Shown: positions 37,301-49,600 of the stretch, piece after piece
Layout: each line of letters opens with the position of its first letter
Numbering within the stretch: the first letter of the stretch is position 1
Assembly (NCBI GenBank): GCA_038502055.1
Contig: JAXRKN010000037.1
Location: 6,604,501-6,668,500, forward strand
Reading direction: 5' to 3'
DNA: 64,000 nt
Source: Tanytarsus gracilentus
Taxonomy: Eukaryota > Arthropoda > Insecta > Diptera > Chironomidae
Position numbers and translations under genes: made by a program
Notes under the pieces: model-generated
Seen by the model: only the letters and a program-made list of their open reading frames with translations
Told to the model about the DNA's origin: nothing
Databases searched by the model: none

Positions 37301-40300
37301 CGTTAAAATAAGTGTCTTAATTAGAATTTTAAATGAAATTACACTCGTGAAAGTGATAGCGGAGGAGTTAGAAGAATGAATTCTAATTGAATAATACACT
37401 GCGGAATTTCTCGAGATTCTCTCATCGATTTGTCGGAAAAATATAATTAAAATTTAGAAATTTATATACAGTATGTTAATGACTAGAATCATTAATCACT
37501 TTTTTTTCGTAAACAATTTGTAAACTACGGAAAATAAAATATTTAAAAATATTTTTTAGCGTTCACATAATTTTCGTAATGACCCCAACATGTTTTTGCT
37601 AATGATTCTCTTCATACTTATTGACACGATCTTTCCTCCCTCATTGACTCGAGATTTTGAGTAACAACATCCGTTTTTGACGGCATTTAAAATATGTTTC
37701 CATGAATTCTTCTAAATATGGTGAAAAGAATGTTGATTCATCGGAACTAAATTTCTCAAGTCACGATCAACACTTCACGAGAAATGCTTCACCATCAAAA
37801 ATCATTACTGAGTCACAGAATTCTCCGCAAGATTCTAAAAGAAATTGTAATCTTGCTTTATTCTCTTCAATTCTAAAAATTCCCGAAAGCTTCGCGTGCT
37901 AATGAAATTTTTCTTGTGAAAAAAAGCTATGACTCATTCTAATAATTAGGTTTATTCTTTCGCCAAAAAATTGCCAAACCGCCTTAAGAAGACTGATTTC
38001 ATTGCTTCATCATATACAAAAAAGTGCTGATTGCTGTCTTTAATATCGACAACAAAGAACGTTCAATTCAACACGGAAAAAATGCAGCAACGCCAAATTA
38101 CACATCGACAAGCGAATTTATAAAAAAAATGAATTAGCAAGCGCAAAAGAGAAACGAGCTTGAATAGAGCACTCAGTTGGGTTTTGCGTGTAAGAAAAAT
38201 ATATATTTTTTTATTATTGAAAACAAGAACGATGAAGTTTAAGTGAGGTTTGTGGAGAAAAACAACAAAAGGCGAGAAGGCAATAAAAACAAATCCGAGT
38301 TGAGTGAAATAAAAAAAAGTAACAGTGGAAAAAATACTAAATTTGACCTTGAAAAGCAAAAGCGATTTTTCCATGTGTTGGATGAGAGGACAGAGGGGAA
38401 AATAGCATTTTAAAGCGAGATAATTCCATTGCCGCTGCTGTTGCTCGAGCGGAAAAAAACTAGAGAAAATGAACACTTAAAGATTAGAAATGAATAACTT
38501 TTTTCAAGTAGAATTTTTTGCTTAGATTATTTAAAGAAAATGTTTAAATTTACTCAATATGAAATAAATAATCAATGAATGATGAATTTCTATGGAAATA
38601 CGTCAATTGGACAGAAATCACAGTCCGAGAATTTTCTTCACAAACAACTTTTATTTGACCATAAATTTATTTTCAAACGCGCTCCAAAAAAATTGTGAAC
38701 ATATAGAGAAGTTTCACTTTTAAGTGTTTCTAAACAACCTCGAAAGAACCTTAATTCATTCGAAAGAGAAGTGAGAATTCCATAAATATTTTACATATTA
38801 ACATTTTTTTAGGTAAAAAGCGCGCGAACAAGAAATCTCCGTTATTATGTAATATCCAAGTGTTGAGGTGAAGCTTTTATGTTTCTCGTGGGCTATCAAA
38901 ACCACCAATCTCTAGCCATATTAGATACACAACAAAAGAGCGCCACACATAGCACTCATTTTCATTTTTTAAATTTCATTATGGCTCACACTTGCGGAAA
39001 TTGCGCGTTTTCAAATATTTTCAACAATACACTCCATTGGCATTGAAAATAGACGAAGCTCTCAACAAGTGGTTGTTGCTGCTACTCGTTCGATGTTTAT
39101 TCTTCTTCTCTCTTCTTGTTTCTGACACACCAAAATGTGATTTTTTTGTTTTCTTCATCTCGATCCTCGCAGACTTTTATTTCTTCTTATTCGCATATTT
39201 TGCACTCACTTTTTTAAATGTTTAAAAACACACACACCGAATATTTGAAACAGCATTCCTCATACACAGTGGTGATGATGATCTTGAGATTGTTATACAT
39301 TCAGAAGAATTGTTTCCACCTCAGCATTTTTTTTTGGCAGGCTCATTTGAAAGTCATTGAAAGCTATTTTTTTTGGAATTAATCATTTCCGCGTATGCGC
39401 TTCAAGAAATCTATTAGAGAAGAAGGAAATGTGACGACGAAATCATTTCGACTCGCGTTAAACATTTCTCACTTCCTAGTTTTCAAAAAAATCGAGAGCT
39501 TTTTAAGAGAGCGGCGATATGTTTAACGCCATAATTTGACAGCGCAGCGGTAGTGTGTTGAGAGTCCATTAAAATTGATTTTTGTTAGACCAGAAAAAAA
39601 ATTATAAAAAGCTTTCCGTGTGTACCACCAGCATTAGTTATAAATCAACTCTATAGCAGCGAGAAACGCGCGATTTCGTCAAAGAATGAAAAGAGGAAAA
39701 AATGCTTTTCATGGTCATATGAAGCAATTTTTTTTTGTGTGTTGGCCCGCACATACAATTCATTTAAAGAGGCCCGCGAGATGATAATTAAACTCTCAAA
39801 GCTGAATTGATTACAGACTAAAAATTGGGCTATTCCTCACTTACTTACGCACATACATATATATGTGTCGCACACTTGATTACACAAAAAACTTCATATT
39901 TAGAAGTAAAGAGAAAAGAAATGCGAAGAAGAAGTTTGTCGCGCACATGTTTCCCCAAAAAAAACTGAATAGAAAAAAAATGAATTCTTATCAACTGCGC
40001 GGCGTTCCATATAAATATATATGTATATATAAATTCGACAGTTACATCTGACTCGTGACCTAGATTCTCAATCGAAGTGGCATTCTCACTCATATGGCTC
40101 CACTCTAATTTATTTTCTTCTTGATTTCGATGAGAAATCTTTTTTTTGGCTGCTATTAATAGTCATGCTGGAATTTGACGAATTTTTGGCCTTATGACTT
40201 TCATGTGCTCTTGTTTCTTTTACTCGCAAGTCACAACTTTTTTTGTGTGTCTTCAACACGCAAAACTTACTCTAAGCTTGAGGAAATATTTTTACGGTGA

Positions 40301-41618
40301 TTAATCAAGAAGCGAAGACTTGTAAGTTGTGAAGGACATTTGAAATTGCTGTCTAACAATTTCTTGCTGTGTGTGTCGATGTCTTGGAAATTAATTACAT
40401 ACATTTTTGACTAAACATGTTGCGTAGGTTTTTTCCTTCTTCTCTCTTCAATGGCAACATAAATAAATTTAATAATGGCCTATAGCTGGTTTTTGGTAAA
40501 TTTACAGTAAGACAAAATCCGTGAACCTTCGCTGTTGAGATTTTTTCTTTCTGAATGAGGAAGTCAAAACTGTTTTTTTCTCTTCGCACAATTGCCCCTC
40601 TTTCGAAAAAAAGCGTGAGTGTAATAAAAAAATTAACTTTTTGGGCTTGTCATTGTAGATATTTTTTCACATGTCTCTCTCTAACTCTTTCGTATGAGCA
40701 CGCGAAGGAGTTGTGTGAAAACATTTCCGCGTATGGCATAATAATTTTCTTCAAGGAGATTTTCGGCTTTTTCTTTGCGCATTAGCGATGTCTACGAAAT
40801 AAAGTTCACTCGGTTCTCTTCTTTTTTCTCTCGCTGTGTGATCCACGAAAAAAAAAATTTATTTAACTTTTCATAAGTGTCACTGTCGCTCGAATCTTTT
40901 ATATTTTGTTTCTTTAATGATAATAAAATTTCAAGGGCTTTTCCATACATTTACTCACACAATCGTCAAATGTGTGTTTGATACATTCACTCGAACAATA
41001 GCAATTCGTGTGTGCGGTATAAGAAAAATTTAAGACTTTTTAAAAAGCTCTCGGTAATAAAATTTATTCAGAAGCATGTGGGGTAAGTTAATAATTTTTA
41101 ATTATCTTAATTGCAACTTAAAAACTTCTGTTGCAATTTTATAAATTTTATTCTTATTAATTAAGGTAAACTTACACAGTACAGTCGAATGTTTATCATA
41201 AAGTTTTTTTTTGTTAATCCATGTGATAAAAAACTAAACCAAGGCGTAAAATTTTTAAAAATTATGCACGTGTTTATTTAAAAAAAAAGTAATCGATGAC
41301 TTTATTAAGAAATATAATTGCTATCATTTATTACACCGCACATTGGCAACCGTTTACTGTGGATGTGCGGGTATTAAGAGAGTTCGATATGAGTAATGGA
41401 TATGTGTGTAAGATGTTGAAACAAAACGTGCATGTCCCCATTTCCTCTGCAAAATATATTGAATTTATACAACCGAACATTAATCTTGATTCACGTTGTT
41501 GTCTGTGCAGGCTTTTTGTTGCAATTTTAATAAATCACCTTTTCAAGATCTTCTCGACGCGATACATTGTGAATTACATTATTATAGTCTCTTCTTCCTC
41601 CTTTTGATATATTTACAG
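34329..41618. other. Gene-free region upstream of the ken coding exons
   Basis: About 7.3 kb, AT-rich with CT-rich runs, probably the large first intron of ken if the leader exon near 29737 is real. No protein-like open frame is present: the 103-codon frame at 41296-41607 and the 137-codon frame at 38063-38476 have random-looking composition. A pyrimidine stretch followed by TATATTTACAG precedes the first ken coding exon. Confidence 0.5.
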
Positions 41619-41623
41619 ATAGG

Positions 41624-44335
41624 ATGCTGATGTTGCAATACAGTAAACACGGCGAGTGTATACTCCAAGAAATTGGTGCAGCATTTCGAGGTGAGCATCC
41701 AGCAGATTTGGCGATCATATGTGATGGAAGCAAAACAACATTGCGTGCACATAAACTCGTGCTCGCAGCCGCAAGTCCACTCATAAGGTCAGTATTACAC
41801 ATAATGAGGCTTAATGAAGAAAAAAGACATAAACTTGACTTTATTTTATTTTTCATTTGTGAACAGAACAATTTTGGAAGATACTCCCTGCCACCTCAAC
41901 GATGGACTCACCACCATCCATTTTCCCGATATACACATAAGCTTTTTCCGCATGCTGCTGGATTTCCTCTATTCGGGACAAACCTATGTACCAGTTGATG
42001 ATTTAGAGCAGTTACAAGATCTCCTAGCATTACTTCAAATAAAACCAAATATATGGCGAAGCGGTGATAGTAAAAAAGAAATTGTTGATAGTGAGTAAAA
42101 ATTGTTTTTCTCGTCTAACGAGTTTAATAACTTCTTCATTATGTAAATTTTTAAAACAAATGAAAAATTTATTTCTGTCAAAAAAAAATATTGTTTGCCA
42201 TGGTGTAATGCACGCGGGGTCAAACAGCAACGCAAAATAAAGAGATTTCATGACAATAATGATCACCACTATTATTTTCATTGAAACGCTTTTTTTTGGG
42301 TAGTTGACGACACATGAAAAAAGACAAAGAAAATTGCTGCAAGCTCCCTTCAATGTCACATGATCTACCTTAAAAAAATATATAATTAATGAATTTTTTT
42401 TCTTTTTCTCTCATCGCTACCTTTTGTTTCTCTTCAAACGTTCGCCTTGGACTTTTAGATTCCCAAAAATTAGATAGTTGTAATCAAGGCGGTTTAAATT
42501 TAATTAGTAAAGCAAATAACAATAACCATAGCAATAACAATCGAAATCGTACAACTAGTAGTAATTACATAATTAACAACAATGAGCTACCACCACCATC
42601 CAATGACATTGATCCAAACACCGTCATTAAGAGTGAAAGAGTTGCGCGATCCTCGTCACGATCGCATTGCGAGGCGGAAGTTGATAAGCTAGATGAGCAC
42701 GAAAAGAGCGGCATGGAGGATTCGGCCGAATCTGCATCGGAAAATGAAGGAGACGACAACAATAATGAGGATCAAGAGCGTGAGGAAGGGGAAGTTTGTA
42801 ACGATCAAAATACATCCAAAATCAATTCCGATAAGGTGAAGCTTTACAAAAAGAAGAAGAGGAGAAGAAGAAAACGTGAAATGACATTGAAAAGCGATCA
42901 AAGCCAACAGATTGAAGATGACGATGACGAAATGGCGGCGATCAAGGAGAGTCCATTGGACGATGATGACGGAAATATGTCGGACAGTTATGTGATTCGT
43001 AAACATTCAGTGTCGATAACACGCAGAAGACATTCCTCGTCATCCGATCCCGTTAACTTATCCATTGGCAATAAGCAGCATTCGCATGATCATGAGGACT
43101 CCGATGAGGCCAACATTGATGTCGAAACCGTCAGAGAACCGTCTAAAGTGAGTTTAACTCTTTTTTGCATAATAAATTTAAGAAATAACATAAAATTTCT
43201 CTTCACAGTCATTGTTACCGACCCGTTACTTAGATGCATATCGTCTCAAAAGAAAAGCTTTATACATTAATCCCGTCGACCAGGAAAGCTTATTACTCAA
43301 ATCATTACCAGAGCATGAATTGCTTCAAAACTCATCAAATCCCGAAAATTATGTAGTGACACCGCATCGTAAGCGTCGTCCAGGGTTTCACAATTCACCC
43401 GCACAAAATCCACCCTTCGTTCCGAGCTATCTCGAAGATTTGCGACAGCCGCACAAAAATTTCTTAACTCCATCGCTTTCGGCACCACCATACATGCCAG
43501 GTAAATTGAATTATTTAACCCTAAATATTAATCACACACATGAAATAACTTTTTTATGCAATTTAGATTTCGATTACATCAATGAGCGTCAACGAGAAAT
43601 TTCGTCTCCACAGCCACCGTCACAAGGAAGAACAGGAGGACTTCCCACCGATTTTCCAAATCATAAGAATAGCAGTAGTAATAGTGTAGACAGACGTCAA
43701 CGTCACTTGAGTGACGACGCACCGGGACAATCTTCGCCACACCTCCAGCCACACTCTTTCTATCCTTGGCCTCATCCTTCGTCCGCTGCAAATTTAGCGG
43801 CTGCAGCAGCTCTAGCCGCAGCACTTCCAGGCGGCCAGCACGCCGATTTATTGGGCTTAACGCAATCTGCACTTCAGCAATCGCAAGCTGAGGCTGAACA
43901 TCATCATCATTCCCGCAATAACAATCAAAACTCGAGTGGTTCAGGCAGTAATAATCCCGTACGTGAATATCGTTGTCAATATTGTGGCAAGCAATTTGGA
44001 ATGTCATGGAATCTTAAGACACATCTGCGTGTTCATACAGGTAAAAAAAGATTGAAAATAATTTTTAAAACTTTTTTTAATTTGATTTTTCTTATTCATC
44101 ACACCTAGGCGAAAAACCATTTGCATGTCGGCTCTGCGTGGCCATGTTCAAGCAAAAGGCCCACTTACTAAAACATTTGTGTTCAGTTCATCGAAACATT
44201 ATCAATTCGCCCGAGTCCGGTGGTCGATATAAATGCTGTTTCTGTACTTTATACTTTGATACACTCCAAGAGCTCGTTCGTCATCTTTCGGGTCATCATA
44301 ATAATTTGCTGTTGAGCAAAAACCTGCACGAATGA
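41624..44335 (+). CDS. ken: Ken (ken and barbie): BTB/POZ and three-finger C2H2 transcriptional repressor
   Basis: Six coding exons: 41624-41787, 41867-42090, 42459-43147, 43209-43500, 43567-44040 and 44109-44335; together 689 residues with all phases matching. The start [13 protein letters not shown] and the BTB domain (about residues 10-115; [36 protein letters not shown]) match my memory of Drosophila Ken. A long acidic and Asn-rich linker includes a basic [10 protein letters not shown] patch and an Ala-rich run. Finger 1 uses C593, C596, H609, H613 ([20 protein letters not shown]); finger 2 C621, C624, H637, H642; finger 3 C657, C660, H673 and H677 or H678. Ken is a nuclear BCL6-like repressor that limits JAK/STAT targets. 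A 66-base intron (43501-43566) is in frame and stop-free. The acceptor before the start (41618) means transcription begins further upstream. Confidence 0.92.
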
Positions 44336-46672
44336 CAAAAGGAAAATAATCGCAGCGTCAACAATTACAGCGAGGACGTTAGCGAACATTTTGATGATGA
44401 AAATGACGAAGAAGAGTTGAAATAAGTTATTAAAAAAAATTATGATCGAAGGGCCATTAAACCAAACAATTAAAAAATTGAAAATACTTAATTAAGTTTT
44501 TAAAGATGAAAAACTATTGCCCAAGTGATATTTCCAATATCAAAACATATACACACATTCTAAAGTAGGTTTTAATGAGAGTGTAAAAAAATTTTGGGAC
44601 ATTATTCGAGAGAACTTTTTGAAAATTATATTTTAGATGCAAAATTTTATTTTCTAATAAATTTGTTTTGGGGAAATTTTTAAAATTTTAGAAAATCTAG
44701 AAATTAAAGCGAGAGAAAAAATATATTTTTAGGAGAATGGATTTATAAGTGTCCCACGGTACGATTATTTCGATCAACAGTGCAAGAGCTTTTAATGACA
44801 ATAAAACTCAAAAATTCCTTAACATTAACTTGACACGCACTAAAGAATAAAACGCACGAGAATCAATAATTTTTATATTAATTTATTTAAAAAAAGAAGA
44901 AAAACTCCGATAACAATGCAGTAAAGTATAATAATAATTTAGAGCGGGTCTCAAAGCGAATCCAATTGATTTTTTTATTACCACAATTTTTGCCAACCAA
45001 TCCACTTTTATACACACCAAAAAAAATCCAAGATTTAACAATAATTTTACTAATGTTGAGAAAAACATATAATATAAAAAATAAAAGACAATCTATACTA
45101 ATGTATTGTTCCAACGTTTTTTTATAATTAAATTTAAATTGCGAAAAAAAGATGTTTGCTTATAAGGTTCTGGTATTTTTGTATTTATTACACCCATACA
45201 CACACACACTCTTTTTCACACTCAAACTTTCTCTTTTAATTAATTTGATAAAGTCTAGCATGTAATAAAAAATATATTTAAGAAATTATACTCTTTCTTG
45301 TCTCTCATAAATGAGGTTAATTTTTAGAAATGAAAATGATCCTTTTTACAAATTAACCTCTCGAAGAAAAAAGTTTATGATGATGACGACGAAAATTTAC
45401 TTTTGAAAATTTGCTTATTCTTAAATAGTTAACAAAAATTACCGAAAATTGTTCGTTTCTTTAAACAATTATATTGTCTAGTATGTTCAATTTTTCTCCA
45501 ACAGCCCACACATTCTTATGCTAAACACATATATAATTTAATAAAGCAACATTCACTCTACTAAGCAGTTTAAAAGTACAAAAAAAGTTTCAAGTAACAT
45601 CTTAATTTATTACAAAACAACTCTTTCCAACAATCTCCTCCCAGAACACATGCAATATTATGTATTTTGTATTTAAAAAAAACTCTTTAGATTGTAAATT
45701 ATATATTTTTCGTGTAGAATATTTTAGAATTTAATTGATTTTTAATATTTCTTTCTTCCGGGGGTCATTCGTCGTTGTTATCATAAATATAAGAAGAAAA
45801 ACTTAATTGCAGTCAAAGAATCAAAAATTTGTTGAAAACATAGCTGCAAATCGCGCTCGAGTGACCTTTGTTTTAAGTTAGAACCTTAATTTTATTAATA
45901 ATTTTCCTTTGTACATTTTTAACCCCTAATTCCTTTCATTCTGTACATTTTTTTGAAAATTCTTAAATTTAGAAATAAAAATCTTTTTTAAAAAAAAGTT
46001 GTGAGTTTTTTATTATTATTTTAAAATAAATTTATTGTAGTAATTTTTTTAGAGAAAAATATATTTACCACGTGTTCATTGACCGTTGGAAATTTTTTTC
46101 AATTTACAGTCAACGCTCTCTTTTTGTGTGATTTGAAAAAATACGTTAACAAATTTACGTGTGCTAAAAAACTTTTCAGTACTAAAATAGAAAACGAGAA
46201 GTGAAAAAGTGAAAAAATCTAAAATTAAGTGAAAAAGGTTTAATTAAAGAATTATTAAGATTGCTCTTACGTTTAAATTGCACGTAAAGTGACTAAATTT
46301 GTGAATTTGATAAAAGTAAAGCGGAAAACGCCGCAAAAAAAGTGAATTTGATTCAAAAAGGTTGGTCGCAGTTAAACGAAAAATTTTCAATAATTTTCGA
46401 TTGCGAAATCATTTATTTACGATCCACCGAGTGCCCTCAAGCAATTCAAATGCTTTCGAGTATTAAACTTCAATGAATTAAGTCACTCCATTAGATTGCA
46501 ATTTCGAATTTCATATTTAAGTGTTGCTAGAAAAATCCGTCACCATATTGAGATATAAAAAATGCAATTCTATTAACGCAGGACAATTTAGTGATTTACT
46601 CGTGAACTAATGCGATTATATTCTCAATCACGTTAGGTTCTTCAGAAAGAGTGTTGAGGAAATTGTCAAAAA
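44336..46672. other. ken 3' untranslated region and staufen 5' region
   Basis: After the ken stop the sequence is AT-rich with several AATAAA-type words (for example near 44657 and 45970), which could end ken transcripts. From about 46080 to 46672 the composition shifts to A-rich GTGAAAAA-like sequence that reads directly up to the staufen start and is probably its untranslated leader. I cannot place the exact ends. Confidence 0.5.
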
Positions 46673-49600
46673 ATGATCCATCACAATCAGATGCATCCAA
46701 TGACGGTTGTTTCGCAACCACCGCCTCAACATCCACAGCAAGGAATGTCCCAACAAAATTCCCAAAGGTATGTTAAACGACGTCATTACATTTCCTCGCC
46801 ACTAAAAAAAATTAAATGCAAACGTTTTTCGATTATGCGCGAGAGACAACAATGTCATGTTTGTGCGAGTGCCAAAAATAGAATAAAAACATAAATAGAG
46901 TCCACGCAAGCAAAGTCCTTGAAAATTGATACCTGTTGAAGCATCTTTTCCAGATGACGAATACACTTTTAGCTAAAATATTTTTTCATGTTGACCCAAT
47001 TCGCAATTATAATTTTTTTTGCACAAAAAGCCATAGTGCTCTATGTGTCGTGGCGAAAAAAAAATTCGATCGAGTAAAAAATTATGCCTCAAGATATGAG
47101 CACACAAAACCAACAAAACATCTCTCTCTCTCGCTGCTAGCATAAATCACTATCAAAACTGGATTTCTGAGAATCTAAAATAGATTTTTTAAATTAAACT
47201 TGCATAGTTGTGTCGTCTAGCGAAAGTGAAGCGGGCAAAAAAGACACAAGACGGTGAAAAATCTGTGCATAAAAGGGGGTCAAACACTATCAAATTACAA
47301 TAGAGCCAGAGAGACGATCTCTGAGGCGAACATCGCATTAAAGAAACAATGAAGATTTCGCTATAGAATAAATCTTGCATGCACCTTTTTAAGAAAGCAA
47401 CAACGACTGCTCTCCTTTATGTGTGATCAACTCACACTGAGAGTATTGCCTGATTTTTTTTCCTTGCCATACAGATGTTGCGGATATGCAAACAGTAATC
47501 GGGCAAGGAATATTAAAATTTCAAGTAATGTGAAGGCATTAATGAAAGAGATTTTAGTGCATCATCTTTAAATTTTTGTTAATCAAGATATTTTTTTGCT
47601 TGATTAGTTTTTTTTAAAAAAAGTTTGAAAATTTAATTGTAAGAAATACAAAAATGATGCTAGAATGTATTCAAGAGTCTTACGCACGCTGCCGACGACC
47701 CTAACACCAGCACTGCATTTTCTCTCTTCTCCTTAAGACATTTCGATCCCCTCGAATTAAACACACTATAACATGTTTCCTTCGTATTCTCTTTACACAG
47801 TGAGCAGGATTCTAAAGCGTTGTTCAAAACCAAATATTTCACGTTTTTGCCATGAATCGGATAAAAAAGTTGCATTTAGCGAGAGAGAGAGAGAGGGGTT
47901 GAATATAAAATTATTCTTTTATTTATCATAAGTGAAACGGACTGACAAGTAAATATAAAAATTTCTTTTTATTATTTCTCATCATCGCCGTCAATTATTA
48001 TTTTTATTTTCTTGCGCGCGATCAACATTGTATGATTTACTTGAGAAAAAAGGATTTTTGCGCTGCAGAGACAAATAACGAACAAGAAGATTCTTTTCGG
48101 AATATTTTTTTCGGCACTTTTTTGGCTTGATTAATGACTTCTTTTATGACATCTTCATTGACATAATCGCCTAATAATGGCTTTTAAATAATATTCTATT
48201 CTAATTCAACTTTTTGCACTCTTGATCGTTTTGGGTAGATAAATGTCAGTCGCTTAGATGTCCTAATTTACTAGTTTCGCGGAGTCACATAATGCATCCG
48301 CGACATGTCTAAACTTGAAATTAAAAATTATATTTTTTGTCGTGACGGTCTGAGAACAAAAAACAGAGTATTCAAAGAGGTCCAGGAACCATGTGTGTCA
48401 TTGTTTCCAATTATCATATCTCTCAGCACCATGCAAATAATGGACAATGGGACTCCTATTTTGTCTTCTTGTTCATCAAATTGTTTTGATTCTTAATTCT
48501 CCAGGTTTTTAATGCTCATGTTACAATCACAACTGCAACTCCTGAATTCGTCGCTTTCTTCTCTTTATGAGAGCGATCACATGTAGAATAAGTAGCAATA
48601 AAAACTTTTTTTCCTTAAAAAGCGGAGGGTAAAAACAGCGGAATGATGAATGAGCATGAATTCATTTGCGAACGTATTTTTTTTCTCGCTCTCACTCTCG
48701 AATTTGAGTTGCGGTTTAGAGTAATAAAATTTTTATTTGATTCTGGTCGCTCAGTTATCCTCGAAATTTTGAATAGAATGCATCGTCCTGATTAATTTAA
48801 AAAATTGCATATTGAGAAATAACTTGTAAAATTAAATTGGTGAGAATGCTTTAAGTACATTTAATAAATCATTTTAATCTCTTTTCAAAAACATATAGAA
48901 TGAATCATCATCAATACCAGCAGAGATTGAGTCATCAGCAAATCCAGCAACAGCAACAACAGCAGCAGCACCATGGTGGTGGTCGTAATTTAAATGGAAT
49001 TAATCAACATCAAGGTCCACCGCCAATTATTCAAAAGCAGCATCTTCATCAGAACATTGCAACTTTGAATCAAAAACCTCCTCATGGCCAGTCACACAGT
49101 CAATCGATACCATCGTCGACGCAAAATTCCCAAATTCAGTCACAACGTTTATCTTATGAGAGTAAGACTTGAATTTGTTTGATCGAATAAACATTTTAAT
49201 TTTTTTTTACTTATGCAGAGCCACTTCAGCCAAATACTATTAACAATTTGAAACGCGAGAGTAATACAATAAGTGTTCAACATAGTGCAACCGCAACACT
49301 TCCCCAAAATAATTCTTCAATTATAACCGGACCTCAACAACTAGGCCCGCATCATCAGCGTCATCACGCGTTGCAAAATCAATACCAAAATCATCATTCA
49401 CAACAGCAGCATGATGTGCCATTATCGATGGACGTAACCAAAATTCCTGTTGTCAGTGCAAATAAGGAAAATATTCCATTGAATAATGGCATTTCTAGTG
49501 GTGGCACTTCAACAGAAATTATATTGTCAAATAATGAGAGTACCGAGCAAGGCATTGAATCGTTGGCAAATGCAAAGGAAAAAACTCCAATGTGCTTAGT

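Noticed and set aside
38063..38476. 137-codon minus-strand open frame
   Set aside because: Phe/Leu/Ser-rich translation of A-rich DNA with no motif; explained by strand composition.
41296..41607. 103-codon frame just before ken
   Set aside because: No resemblance to a protein domain; it lies directly before the acceptor of the first ken coding exon and is best read as intron.
42565..43006. Minus-strand open frames inside ken
   Set aside because: They are antisense shadows of the acidic, codon-biased ken exon 42459-43147.
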